A stretch of 64,000 bases of DNA from Dermanyssus gallinae. Taxonomy: Eukaryota > Arthropoda > Arachnida > Mesostigmata > Dermanyssidae. The position numbers and the translations under genes were made by a program. The notes under the pieces were generated by a model. The model saw nothing but the letters and a program-made list of their open reading frames with translations, was not told the DNA's origin and made no database searches. This document shows, in pieces, positions 34,077 through 45,759 of this stretch; the stretch's first letter is position 1, and each line of letters starts with the position of its first letter. Location: positions 1 through 64,000 of the forward strand of contig QVRM01000431.1 of NCBI GenBank assembly GCA_003439945.1. The letters are read 5' to 3'.

Positions 34077-34114
34077 CGCCCCGTTCTCTCTCTCTCTCTC
34101 TCTCGCTCTCTCTC

Positions 34115-34202
<88 letters not shown>

Positions 34203-34222
34203 TATGTATATATATTTCACTA
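34077..34222. repeat. (CT)n(TA)n compound microsatellite, about 145 bp
   Basis: CT units at 34085-34115 change to TA units that run, with two CATA/GTATA slips, to 34216. Confidence 0.97.
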
Positions 34223-34366
34223 CGCGTTTAGAGCATTACGGCTGCGTCGTTTGAGGATCCGCTCACACCGACGCCTTCGCTACGGTTACATACATACGTA
34301 TGCACTCAAAGAGAAAACAAAGAGCCACCCACCCAGTTGCAGAAAAACACACATATTTGTATAGAA

Positions 34367-34383
34367 GCGTAGAGATATTGTTA

Positions 34384-34421
<38 letters not shown>

Positions 34422-34442
34422 AACGTAGAGATATTGTTAAAC

Positions 34443-34475
<33 letters not shown>
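34367..34475. repeat. duplicated (TA)n cassette, 56 bp period
   Basis: The sequence CGTAGAGATATTGTTAAACA precedes (TA)n at 34368-34421 and again at 34424-34475. The unique leader and its TA tail were duplicated together. Confidence 0.88.
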
Positions 34476-34477
<2 letters not shown>

Positions 34478-34568
34478 ACAGTATACGTGAACATACGTAA
34501 TCTGCAATACTCGACGGTACGCGCGTACGCTTGTCCGTCGTATCTCGACGACGCGAGGCTTATTGCGG

Positions 34569-34604
34569 CGGCCAAAACAATTTGGCTGCAAATTGTTTTG
34601 GCCG
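34569..34604. repeat. perfect 16 bp stem hairpin
   Basis: CGGCCAAAACAATTTG at 34569-34584, loop GCTG, and the exact complement at 34589-34604. A poly-T lies 15 bp downstream. There are no mismatches. Confidence 0.9.
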
Positions 34605-34994
34605 GGCTTTTCTTTCTCTTTTTTTGGGGGGTTTCGTTTGATTGACTTGACTGTACTGCGACCGACAAATGGGCTCTTATCTATGTGGCTATATCTGTCC
34701 ATGTTCCTCTCTATCTATATATTATCTATTATGTATGTCTATCTATTGATCTGTGTGTCTGTATATCGAAGTGAAGTCATGAGTGACGTCATGTCACCAC
34801 CATGTTGCCATGTCGCCCGCATCGAGGCCGACGACAAAAATGATGAAGCTCAATGCTGAAACTTGTTCAAAATCGAAAAAAAAAAACCGCCGCACCAACG
34901 CGTCGTAATGAAGTAGTGCCTGCCACCCATGGCCGCGCTGTACTGCCCCGCAAATCTTGTTTGTTTTGCAGCTCGGGTTGATGATGTTGACCCG

Positions 34995-35165
34995 TGTCGT
35001 TGTTGGCGTTGATGTTTGTTGTTGTTGTTGTTGTTGTTACTCTAATAGTTGCTGCCGTTACTACCAGTGCCGTTTTTTGTTGCTGTTGTTGTTGAGTTGA
35101 TGCCATTATTGTTGGTACCGCTGCTGCTGTTATTGTTGTTGCTGGTGTTGTTGTTGTTGTTTCTG
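34995..35165. repeat. (GTT)n-rich array
   Basis: GTT/TTG/GCT triplets in several runs between short unique spacers. Confidence 0.9.
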
Positions 35166-35269
35166 CCACGGGCGTCCTTCTTATCGAAAGTAGTGCTGGT
35201 GATGATGACGGTGATCTTCATGACGATGACGCTAATTGTGATAAGTACGTATCTGTGATAGCAATGCAG

Positions 35270-35600
35270 ATTATGACGATGATGACGATGATAATTATAA
35301 TAAGAAGAAGAGTAATCATAATAATTGTAATGATAACAGCGAGTCGACAGCGATAACGACGGTAGCGCCAACGACGACGACTCTTACCACCCCGCCACTA
35401 CCACCACCACCACCACCACCACGAGATGATGATAACAACGGTCGCAGTGGTTGGTAGTGGTCGACACCGTGCATGATCAACAAACAACTCAACGAGCGGG
35501 CGAGCTGGCGTAATGCTAACTCACTCATCAGCCGTCACAGATCTGATGACGATGAACGGCTGAGGACGACGACGACGACGACAACGAGAACGACGAAAAC
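35270..35600. repeat. (GAT), (CAC) and (GAC) triplet clusters
   Basis: GATGAC/ATAATA units at 35276-35320, CAC at 35396-35422, and GAC at 35562-35583. Confidence 0.85.
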
Positions 35601-35965
35601 GCTCCAATGAATAGATAGACGATTTCTGTTGATTGAGATGATGAAGTGTGCGCTGCTCTTGTCTAACCCGCCAGCCTGCCAACCAGCTGGCAGATGCAGG
35701 CAAACGGTCGCGGGCCAGCGTGCCACAGTTCAGATCTGTCACGATGCCGATACTGGCCGTTATCCGGCCGGTGTCGCCGGCGACGGACGATTCAGAGTTC
35801 GGGGGCGATCAGCAAGCGATAGCGAGAAGAGCGATTCATGCTCTGCCTGGGTACTTCCACTTAATTTTTCTCTTTCTCGCCATTCTTCCTATCTCTCTCT
35901 CTATGTATCTTGTTTTTTCTCTGGACCACACACATACTTCTCTCTATCTCTCTCTGTGTTGCTTA

Positions 35966-35971
35966 TTATAT

Positions 35972-36002
<31 letters not shown>

Positions 36003-36005
36003 TTT

Positions 36006-36043
<38 letters not shown>
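35966..36043. repeat. (TA)n microsatellite
   Basis: TA runs with a TTT slip. Its right edge lies about 15 bp from a SINE A copy. Confidence 0.95.
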
Positions 36044-36047
<4 letters not shown>

Positions 36048-36059
36048 CATTTGGAACAG

Positions 36060-36208
36060 ACTTCAGCCAAGATTTAACGTCCATTGGACTGCTTTTTGCA
36101 TTGCTTCATAGACGGACCACCATAATACCAAATGTGTAATGGTGGGGCTCGAACCCGCGCACCTATGTGTCTCCTCCGGTCGCGAGGCGCAGACGCATGC
36201 CACCACGC
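36060..36208 (-). mobile_element. SINE family A, copy 3, truncated
   Basis: Minus-strand copy with the B-box region GGTGGGGCTCGAACCCGCGC (as read on plus, near 36140-36160). The terminal hairpin is broken on its left side: only TTCAGCC remains of the pair. The head is cut off at CCACCACGCTTGAC, where a (TA)n begins. The element is therefore sandwiched between two (TA)n tracts, and any target duplication is lost. Confidence 0.85.
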
Positions 36209-36210
36209 TT

Positions 36211-36211
<1 letters not shown>

Positions 36212-36266
<55 letters not shown>

Positions 36267-36282
36267 GTATATATATATAAAC
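36212..36282. repeat. (TA)n microsatellite
   Basis: TA run with TATTATA and GTATA slips, directly beside the broken SINE head. Confidence 0.95.
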
Positions 36283-36289
36283 GTGGCCA

Positions 36290-36670
36290 CACACGTACAC
36301 ACCACCAATAAAACGGCTCAAACATGCGCCGATATTGACATACAACATCGTTCAAAATAAGCAGCTTCCGACATTCAGCCTTGTCCGTTGATGTTGTTGT
36401 AAGTTCAGTAATAGTGTAGTCATGGTTGTGTTGGGAGTAGTAATCCAAACTAGAAATGTTGGGATGGTGTTGTTGTTGCTTGTAGTGCGATAGCTGGCGT
36501 GCGAGTGAAGTAATCATTTTAGAAATTATGGTTAAAGTCATCTAATATAGTAAATATGAACGGATGTAACGCCCTTAACTCAGACAACGCAGTAGGTAAA
36601 CGCATTGAGTCGAGGCTGAATCCGCCCGCCGCTCAGCGTCCTCTAGGCCATGGAACGATGCCGGTAGACG
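36290..36670. other. unique sequence
   Basis: Short GTT runs only; no gene is recognised. Confidence 0.4.
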
Positions 36671-36674
36671 GAGG

Positions 36675-36805
36675 TGACAACAGCAACAATAATAAGAATA
36701 CCACAACAACGACAACAACAGTTACAGCAAAAATAAATACAATTAAAATGACAACGGGAACAACAACAAACGCAACGACCACAGCAACAACAACAACAAC
36801 GAGAA
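36675..36805. repeat. (CAA)n-rich array
   Basis: CAA/ACA units with ACG and AAT interruptions. Confidence 0.88.
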
Positions 36806-37224
36806 AAAGTGCTCGCCGTGCAGTTGCAAAAGCCGTTACCGTTAAAGAGGTTAAAATAACATCTTTCCAGATCTTTCTGCTCCATCTTTCCCAGTTTGGG
36901 AGAGTGGCAACACTGCCCTGCCGAAGTTCAATGGCAAGGCCTCCTCCTGGGATCTCCGCTTTCTTGATCACGGAGGTCTCGGCACCAGGTGCGCTGCATG
37001 AAGTACGAAGACCGGCTATGGTTGGGGCATCGCTTTGTTGTAGCTTGCGCTTCCAACGCTTATTTCCCTGCTGCTGTTGTTGTTACTGCTGTTGTTCCTG
37101 CTTCTGTTCTCCCTTTGCACACACAGCCACAGATCACCTACCATAACGACACCGACGCAAACACGTCGCTGAACAGATCGTTAACTAACTTACTAACTAA
37201 CAAATGAACTATCTGGCAAACGAA

Positions 37225-37720
<496 letters not shown>

Positions 37721-37769
37721 CAACATCAGCGGTAATGTTGATCAATCGACGCCACTAGGCGCAACAGCA

Positions 37770-38720
37770 ACAAAAAAATATATGTATTCGCTAGTTCAAC
37801 GTCTGGAATATGGACTTGACATGTCGCAACTACAAAGCATTACTATATTCACGTGTCTCTCTTCGTTCACAGATTTCACATTTTTAAAACAACATTTTGA
37901 CTTTGAATGCTTTTATCTAAAACCAATACGTGTTTTGTACTATTTTACTCTATTGCAAAGATTAAGTAACGACGCAAACGTACAACTTCCTATGATATCG
38001 TAGAAATAAAAGCAAACTGGTGATAGTTTCTCAAGCTTTTTTTCTATGTACAGTACTTTGAATCTTTCCTTAAATTCTACAAGACACGGTTCGACAGCTT
38101 TGACGAAACACGGAGACAAATTATTTGCTTTTAAGTCTTGTTCACAATCAACCAGAAGGTGTAGATAAAGTGACGGCTCCCAAGCGACGTATTTAGAATG
38201 CCCTTAGAAAATTGCTAATTGTTGCCACGGCCTAACTTGCCAAACCCCATTTAAAATAGAGACCGTAAAGGTAGCTGCCTACATCACAACAACAACAACA
38301 TCTTACTCAAACTTACATCAAAAACAATGAAACCAACAAAATTAGTGACAGGCAACTGCTCTAATAATTGGCGTTGTTATTGTTGCTGCTGCTGCGTCAC
38401 ACAAACAAGATTGACGACCACGTCGATGAAAGCCCCAATGGCGTTTGCAAAAGGCCATCTTCCTCCCACCTGTTCCTTCAGATCGTGTTCCTTATTGTCA
38501 GGTTCTGCTGTCGCCAGCATTGTTGATTGTTGTTGCGTCGCTTAGGCAGTCAGTCACTCATTTGAAGAGGCAAGCGAACGACATCTTCACGCGCGGACAA
38601 TAGCGAACACACAGAATACGCGCTGGTAAGCCTGTCAACATTGTTAACGTTGTCGTCATCGCCCCCTTTGTGTTCTAGTACTGATCTGTGGAGTACTGCA
38701 AGAAGCCGCTTCCATGATTA
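37770..38720. other. unique AT-rich sequence
   Basis: No motif-bearing frame is seen. A plus-strand 73-codon frame at 37782-38003 and a short GTT/GCT run (38365-38395) are the only notable points. Confidence 0.4.
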
Positions 38721-38815
38721 GTTGAGGGGCAAAGGCAAAATATTAATTATGGTTGCTGTTGTTGTTGTTGATTCCTTGTTGATATTGTTGCTAGTGCTAC
38801 GCAGTTCACGTTGCT

Positions 38816-38895
38816 GCACAATTATTATTAACATTACTTTTTACATGGTTATGTGTATTCCACATAACAATGTAAAAAGTAATGTCATAGTGTGC
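38816..38895. repeat. 80 bp hairpin with a 25 bp near-perfect inner stem
   Basis: The inner arms 38831-38855 and 38861-38885 are complementary with one mismatch around a 5 nt loop. The outer arms (GCACAATTAT against ATAGTGTGC) extend the stem imperfectly. It has the size of a microRNA precursor, but the loop is small and no conservation can be tested here. Confidence 0.75.
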
Positions 38896-39129
38896 AGAGT
38901 AACATGGCACGGTTATCACCATTATATGTGCATCAAGGGTGAATGTTATGATAGTAATGACTGTGTGCGTAAGTTTTGTGGTGAGTGCAACATCTGTCGC
39001 TATCACATTCTAATATGTCCTGCAATAGACTCATATTCGTTACAAGCGCGTGTGAACGAGATTTTGTTATAATTTCGTAAACCACGTGTGTCAATCCAAT
39101 CCAACTACCAAACAACTATGGTGCATAAA

Positions 39130-39235
39130 TATGATATATATATATATATATATATGTTGATGTGAATGTTAGTCTTGCTTATGTTGCAGTTATGATCGTT
39201 GTTGTTGTTGTTGTTGTTGTTGTTGTTGCCGTTGT
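39130..39235. repeat. (TA)n and (GTT)n microsatellites
   Basis: TA at 39131-39155 and GTT at 39196-39240. Confidence 0.92.
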
Positions 39236-39479
39236 TGTTTTGTGCAAAGCGATGTAACACAAGCAGAACGACGAAACGGTGTCAGATAGACAGATATCTG
39301 AAACAACATCCTTAAACATTTTTTTCTCATTTTAGATAGACAGAAATACGTGTATACCGATCGATAGATAGACGCTCCCGCATAATCGTGCTCCGCCGGA
39401 GTCGTCGACGATAAAATAGATGAACAACCGCCGAAATCGCAATGGTCGTAGTGCTTGGAATAATCATACGTTGACTATA

Positions 39480-39655
39480 TCACTACAACTACTACTACTA
39501 CTAGTACTACTTCTACTATCATTACTACTACTACTACATCTTCACCTGCTTGTACTGTGGTTGTAACCATAATTCTTTGTCTTCTTCTTCTTATTTTCAT
39601 CGTTTTATTATTGCTATTAGTATTATTTTGATTATTATTATTATTATTATCGCCA
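39480..39655. repeat. (ACT)n, (CTT)n and (ATT)n clusters
   Basis: ACT units at 39484-39538, CTT near 39580-39592, and ATT at 39605-39650. Confidence 0.88.
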
Positions 39656-40137
39656 CCTCTGCTAATCACTACATACGATCAATTATACAAGACGACAAAT
39701 TGTAGTTAGTATCTTTCTGCTTCATCGTGTGTGGCGGTGGTTGTGGTCGTTGTGGTGGTGGTGGTGATGAAGTTGACGTTGCCGATGCCATCATGGCGTT
39801 CGTTGTCAGAACGGCAGCGACAGAAGACGACACGCGATTTTCAGTGGCCCTATCATGACATGGCATGGCTGGCTGGCTGGCTGAGTTGAGCTGATCTAAA
39901 CTGCAAGCGGTTTGTGAACGGCGCGCCAGATAAACGCGCGGCGACATACACGGGTGTATATATATACATGCAAAACGCCGCCGCAGCGTCAACAAACGAT
40001 CGAACCCCGAGCTCGGTGGGACTCGACAGCCCTTCGACGCCCCACCCCCTCACGCTTCACCCACCCTGCCCGCCCGCCCCCATCTCGCCCCTCGAGTAGT
40101 TGTTATGTGGGAGTCCTGGTGAGAAAGAACAGGAAAG

Positions 40138-40204
40138 AGGGAGCGAGAGAGAGAAGTAGAGAGATGGAGAGAGAGATGGAGAGAGAGATGGGGAGAGAGA
40201 GAGA
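40138..40204. repeat. GA-rich repeat with GAGAGAGATGGA units
   Basis: Tandem 12-14 bp units of GAGAGA plus TGGA or TGGG. Confidence 0.88.
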
Positions 40205-40311
40205 AAGCGATAGATAACACCCGGCAGTGTACCAATCAATGGCGAACAAACACTGGCATGCATCATCCAGCGAGGAGAGCAGCTCTTATCGGTGTATTTA
40301 TTTACCCAGAT

Positions 40312-40428
40312 CTCTCTCTCTCTATATATATATATATAGTTGCAGCAGTAGTACTATTGATTTGCTTAACTAAAATGGCTTGGATTCTGCGTATAGCTGT
40401 ATATATACATATATATATATATATATGC
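40312..40428. repeat. (CT)n(TA)n and second (TA)n
   Basis: CT changes to TA at 40312-40338. A separate TA tract lies at 40400-40426. Confidence 0.9.
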
Positions 40429-40899
40429 CTGCTGCATTGCCCATTAAACGTTCGGCTGTGCCCAGGTGGGCTAGCCTTGAATAGGACGCGGACCAGCATG
40501 ATACTACGTCTACCATGTAGAGTGGTCGATATATACTCGTATAATTGTGGATAATGATCGTAAGGCTGTTTGCTGCTCGTACGATACGTCCGTATCGTCC
40601 TATGACCCCGTCAATGCACAACGACGCACACAAAACTTGATCTGTCTGCGAGTGATCAACGGAGAGCGAGTAGCGCAAAAGGCTACATGAAGCATAGGCC
40701 GTACATGCGTTTACACTGTATGTACTACGATTTTTCCTCTCGCTATTTCTGACGCTATATTAAGATTAGTTGTTGTAGTCGTAGTAGTAGTAGTCGAAGT
40801 CATGGTAGTAGGACTACCGGCTACTATTATTGTCACTATTAACTTTGGTGCTACTGTCAACATCAGGGTGATCACGTTGGCGTCACAGATTATAAAGTC

Positions 40900-42250
40900 A
40901 ATCTGATCTGCTGTATAGCACATGCTGAATTGCTCTCCTATCTATAAACACGTGTTGAATTTTTCCCTCCCGCATCTGCCCGTAACCTGTATCATGTGTA
41001 AACCTTCCTAACGGTTATAATCGCTACTCAACCTGAGTGAATAAATATGAAATGAAATGTTCAGCGACGCCACTGACCTGTTTGTAGATGTGCGAAAACC
41101 TATTTCTGATCAGCGATACGACGGCGCAATTGGTGCGCTCCGCAAACAAACACTTCGCCCAGAGCGATTTATGTTTAATTATTTCTGAAGAATTTATGCT
41201 CACCCCGTATTAGGTGAGTTCTACTGTATTACGTGTTAGACACTTTGGGTCTCGAGCGTTTTTGGTTTGATAGAGCTAACGATCCGTACGGTATACGGCA
41301 ATATGTTTCCGAATTGATTGTGTCTCGCTTGATAATCTGAGCACACGTGGTTCCTACTGAGGCTAGACTGCTTAAGCTAGAAACCTTCACGACACCGTGA
41401 ATGACAATTCGTTCGTTTCCCCCCTGTCTTTGGTTGTGGCGATGGTAGCGTGCACACAGCCAACTGTGTGCCTAGGTCACTCTAGGTCGCTTTCTAGGTC
41501 TTTTCTTTTCTAGGTCGCTTGCTTCCTGCCTCTAGGCCTGTTGAGAGCATGGTTAACTGTAGGTCGCATCCACGACAGCACTTATGTCGGCCCGACGCCT
41601 CCGAGGTGTCTTCGAGATTTCTTCAGACTTTAGTGTAGTCTTCAGACGATAACACCCCAGAACAACACAAAAAGCAAACGGACGGGAGCAGAAAAACGCC
41701 ACATAATGATCGGCAGTAGATAACGCCCGCATCACCGCACACCGCGCTTGGTCTAGAGCCCACCAAAGCAGGCAGCGCAGAGAAGTATTTAGTAACAAAT
41801 CTACGAACGCAGAATACCGACTGATCGACGCGCCGGGGCCCACTAGAGAAATACGACCAGTGAAAAACTCCACGAAATTATTTGAAAGGGGCTAAACGGG
41901 CCGCGTGTTTTTCGTCTCGCCGTTCGTTTGTCGTGCACGTAAAGATAGGCCTCGGTTCGACAATGACGGTTACCTGACTAGTAGAATAAATACTCTACTA
42001 GCAACTACGCAAGGCAAGACTTGCTCGGTAGCTTAATGATAAACATTCGCTGTCCGAATAGCAAACAATGCCGAAGAATCCAGGGAACACACCGCCATGT
42101 CGCCAGTACATGACTATACGATGGTAGTCACAATAACGCCGTTATGCCAGCAACGCCGCCGAATTTGATAACATAAACAACAGGAACATTAATAACAAAC
42201 ATTAGCGGCAGCAGAGCAATATTAACAACAACAAAAACAACGAAGACAAC
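40900..42250. other. unique sequence
   Basis: Contains a small CTAGGTC-based repeat cluster (41466-41518, four occurrences). A minus-strand 106-codon frame at 41553-41873 carries no recognised motif. No gene is supported. Confidence 0.4.
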
Positions 42251-42649
42251 CCTTCAATGCAGAAGTGCGTCAATAAAATGACGAACAAGTGTTATACCTA
42301 CGGAGCTGGTCAGACATCGCAAATCAAAATGTGCCATCGCGATATTAGAAAAATATCTACGTTATCTGAAAGTTCTCTTCAATGCTGGTCAGCACGAGGA
42401 AATAGCCGTATTAAGGAAAACGCGGAACACCGAGTCCCTGTGGCGTCTCACATTTGAGCTTTCGCGTTTAATAACTGAAAATTTACGATTACCATTTCAA
42501 GAAAATAACACATTTTCAGGCGTACTGCGTACCTTGTGAGGATTGCTTGTGAACCAAATTGATGGCGGTTCGATTCACAATTGGAAATTTATTTAGGTTT
42601 AACGCAAAACATGTTGTTTATTACAAACTGTTGATTCTCTCGCCACTTG

Positions 42650-43005
42650 AGTAGAGTGTGGATCCCAGATAAGCGCATACCTGACAATTGCATGTTTGAG
42701 CGTTTATTTGATCAGTTATGTGGCAGTGTATTGTTTCGCTGCCATCTGTACCACACGGACGACAAATTATCGAGTCTACTGAGTTCCAATAACGTGTTGA
42801 CTATTACGGCTGGTTTTAGCAGGGTGAAGAACCCCAAACTGACTTTGCTGCATTTACACTCTTCACGGATGAAGCTTCGTTTACACTTGAGGGCGTAATA
42901 AATGCATACCGTTATTTTTCGTGGGCCTAACCCCCGCGTCAAGGTCGCCATTTCGTGAATGTCTTGGCTAGTATGGTGAGCAACTATCTTAACGCCTCAA
43001 GTGTT
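42650..43005 (+). pseudogene. DDE transposase relic with FTDEA motif
   Basis: Plus-strand remnants of an HTH plus DDE transposase of the Tc1/mariner superfamily type widespread in arthropods. An N-terminal segment reads PDKRIPDNCMFERLFDQLC (near 42663), like the helix-turn-helix regions where P(D/E)RR.P...F...H..L recurs. Then, after an internal deletion, LFTDEASFTLEGVINAY (near 42858) carries the first catalytic aspartate block, and RHFVNVLASMVSNYL (near 42945) matches RxSVNVWAGIVGDYL-type sequence. Stops, a missing middle and no third catalytic block make it inactive. The family assignment is from motif memory only. Confidence 0.6.
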
Positions 43006-43389
43006 CGAGTTATTGGGGCGCAAAAATGATAATCACAGAATTTCGATGGTTCCGAATCTTGCTCAATATGGCCATTGAGACCACTGAGACCATCATGTTC
43101 TTTCTACTATACAGCGTTAGATAACGTTCAGAGTTTTTCGTTAAACAGAACAAGATGTTTAGTTTCCTTGTCGAGACCATGATTCTCTAGCAATCACACA
43201 TTCTAAAAAGCTATCTCTAGCAATGACACATTTTAAAAAGCGGCTAGCCACACAATTGTGGTATTACAATGTCACAAGACATTTTCGCTTGCACGTTTCA
43301 TCAAAAATGCTTATTGTCACAAATTCTATAGCTCTAAAGTTAAGATTCTTAGTTTCGAGACACATTCTAAGTCGCGGGTTCAATGCCTG

Positions 43390-43572
43390 GCGAGCCTGGT
43401 GGCGGGTGCACTCGCATGCGCCTCGCGGCTAGAAGAGACACATGGGTGCGCGGTTCGATCCACACTGTTGCACATTTGTATTTATGGGGTCCGTCTTACG
43501 AAGCAACGTGAAAGCAAGCCCGTGGACGTTAAATGTTGGCTGAGGGTCAGCCCGAAAGAATTAGGGTTCAAT
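43390..43572 (+). mobile_element. SINE family A, copy 4
   Basis: The only plus-strand copy. Head GAGCCTGGTGGCGGGTGC, B box GCGGTTCGATCCACAC (near 43450), core CCGTGGACGTTAAATG and terminal hairpin GGCTGAGGGTCAGCC (near 43539-43553). A decayed target duplication may be GGGTTCAATGCCTGGC (43376 on) against GGGTTCAATTCCGGC (43564 on). It is more diverged than the family A copies at 7407 and 56693. Confidence 0.85.
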
Positions 43573-43611
43573 TCCGGCACCGAAGCCACCATCTTAAGAT
43601 TTACAGACCTG

Positions 43612-43640
43612 GTATATATATATATATATATATATATATA
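43612..43640. repeat. (TA)n microsatellite
   Basis: TA run about 40 bp beyond the SINE A terminus. Confidence 0.95.
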
Positions 43641-43782
43641 CGTGTTTTATTATTAGTTTAGTTTATTATTAGTTTATTGTAACCTAAATCCCCCAAAAAA
43701 ATTGATAGAGGTACGTGCCTGTCGGGATTAAACCCGTGACTTCTAGTACCAGTTGGCCATTCATCGAACCAGAATACTCCTC

Positions 43783-45010
43783 GGACTAATGTTTAAAGTT
43801 TTCAGAGTCTTGCTCGAGCATCCATTTAGCCGATTGTATGTCGTCGGCATTCCATATAAGATCAACTGTTTCCTGAAGGGTAGCTCTGTTCGTTTTGTCC
43901 ATGAGTTCGTCGAGTAGCTGATCCAGCGCTTCGGCGGCCTCTACGATCCGGCCGGCTCGCAGCAGATTGTCGGTCCTTCCAGCAAGGTGGTAAAAGACGC
44001 TTTCGGAAAAGTACCAGGTTATGAAATCGGCCGTGTCACCAAGCGGCTGCTGAAGAAGTCGGTGCACATTAGTGTAGCAACCGTTATTGTTGACTCTAAC
44101 TGTGCAAAGACGTTCATGCGTTCAAGCCGCGGCACTATGAGATGTCCGGCATCGTTGTACAGCTCGGGTCGACGTTGCGTCTCATGAATACCGGCTCAAC
44201 GAATAGATCTGACGCAGTTGAGTGCCTTTGTTCGACGATGAGAATGCTAAGAAGAACGTTAGTGAGGTCACGCCGCGAAACTTCAGCGCAGTGCACCCAG
44301 TACTTTAGAATACATACGAGGAAGAGCCTACGCGACCTCAGTTCACTCAACAACGATTTCCGGACGGTTAGACATAAAAGAAAGCGGACCGCTCTCTGTT
44401 CTTCGGACCACAGTTCAACTTCGGAAAGAGTTGGGACCTCCAGTGGCTCGCCGCAATCCTCAGGGTCCCAGAGCTGACACAGAGTAGACAGAGATATTTC
44501 TTCCAATCTATGATCCACCTTATCAGTCTCCTGCACAAAATGGCTTTCCTTCGCCCGGTAGTCAAGGAAGTATAGCAGAGAAAATGCGTCGAAGTCGCAG
44601 GGAAACTAGATGGCAAGACTCCTTGTCTGGATTTTCAGTCCAAATCATCATGTAGTGATGGCCTGATACAGCCGTGTCCGATAAACCGGGAAGAAGCTTA
44701 CTCTCCACCGATATGGTCCGCAGAAACCAATGCGGGTAATCGCGTGTTAAGTAGCGATTTGAACTAATACTGGCTTCCACTCGCTCCAGGACGTTTGCTC
44801 CGGGACGTCGAACGACGTGCGAGCCTGTTGCACGAAGAGGCGAGCCTCCTTGCGTTGCTGCGGCAACAACTCCTTCGTAATGATACAATCCGCTTCATCA
44901 GCTGTGTGCTGGTACAGAAAATCCAAAATCTGGACGGATACACGAATGTGAAATTTACCCGGTGGTACCAAGGGGTGGCACGTATGTCTTGAGGGAACGT
45001 AGCCCAAGGA
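43783..45010 (-). pseudogene. asteroid/ASTE1-like gene copy, frameshifted
   Basis: Minus-strand pieces in changing frames line up in order with the C-terminal two thirds of the asteroid (ASTE1) family, XPG-type nuclease relatives. They are ILDFLYQHTADEAD (near 44925), YPHWFLRTISVESKLLPGL (near 44710), SGHHYMMIW, SLRLRRIFSAIL (near 44590), DYRAKESHFVQETDKV (near 44545), LKYWVHCAEVSRRDL (near 44290), NVFAQLESTITVATL (near 44110) and LLQQPLGDTADFITWYFSES (near 44050), ending FKH-stop at 43786. At least four frame changes (about 44960, 44770, 44575 and 44070) break it, and no splice sites sit at the breaks. The N-terminal nuclease domain is not found. Either it is a decayed retrocopy or the assembly has indel errors in a real exon. 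The family call rests on remembered motif order, so it is moderate. Confidence 0.6.
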
Positions 45011-45580
45011 CGTTTGATTGGGTCGATAAAATAACTTCTTGAACGGCTCAAAAACTCACACCCTAGGTTTTGCGCTTGCGTTATGGCGAACCATACCTGA
45101 GGCGCATACCGGCCTTTAGATTCCGAGACGTGTGTGGCTGGCAAAGTTCCTGTAGGAAACCGTGGGCCCAACGACAGGCCTTGACGGATCGATCTCCACT
45201 CTGTCCCGCAACAGTAGACAGCCGCGTGGAATGTCCTGTAGAAAAAACTTTGTGTTTCCCGAAATAATATGTTGTTGTTTATTACAGTTTTGTGAGGAGA
45301 AATCCGATGATCATTAAGCAATGATTGTAATAATAAAAAAATTGACACTGCATGGTAATACCTAAAAATGACAACCGCGTATATATCTATGACGGGCTAA
45401 AAACAGCATGACACATATAAATATTGGTGATATTACACCCTTGTTTTCGCCACAGTGTCTGCAGTCTTACGCCTGACGGATGTGTGAAATGCTTGGCGAT
45501 CGCCTCATCAGTGATTATTCCGATATTTTTTGCTTAAAATTGACCATTCTTTCAGCATTAGTGTGCATACATTTTGTTTT
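45010..45580. other. sequence upstream of the asteroid-like copy
   Basis: A minus-strand frame stays open to 45348, but I could not align it confidently to the family beyond about 45010. It may hold more of the pseudogene. Confidence 0.3.
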
Positions 45581-45757
45581 TTAAGGCAATTGCCCGTGTA
45601 CGGTTTTTTCATGTCATGGCTAATTTTAATCCACTCCGGCATTTACCTTGTCTAAATCGGACACCATGCAAACCAATTTAAGAGTGGCCGGTCTGGGTCT
45701 CGAACCCAGTCCTCCCGAATGCAAGGCAAAGGCTAAGCCATCTTGCTCGGTAAGCAA
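45581..45757 (-). mobile_element. SINE family B, copy 3
   Basis: Minus-strand copy with the head CCGAGCAAGATGGC, a slightly shortened A-box arm, the B box with paired T-stem (complement of CTGGGTCTCGAACCCAG, near 45694-45710), TCCGATTTAGACAAGG in the body, and the 3' side CGGGCAATTGCC followed by TTAAAAAA. The short A-run at the 3' end may be the vestige of a poly-A tail. Confidence 0.85.
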
Positions 45758-45759
45758 TG

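Noticed and set aside
45670..45757. tRNA gene at the SINE B head
   Set aside because: It has a good T-arm but no closing acceptor stem. The same head plus body recurs at three sites, so it is a SINE.
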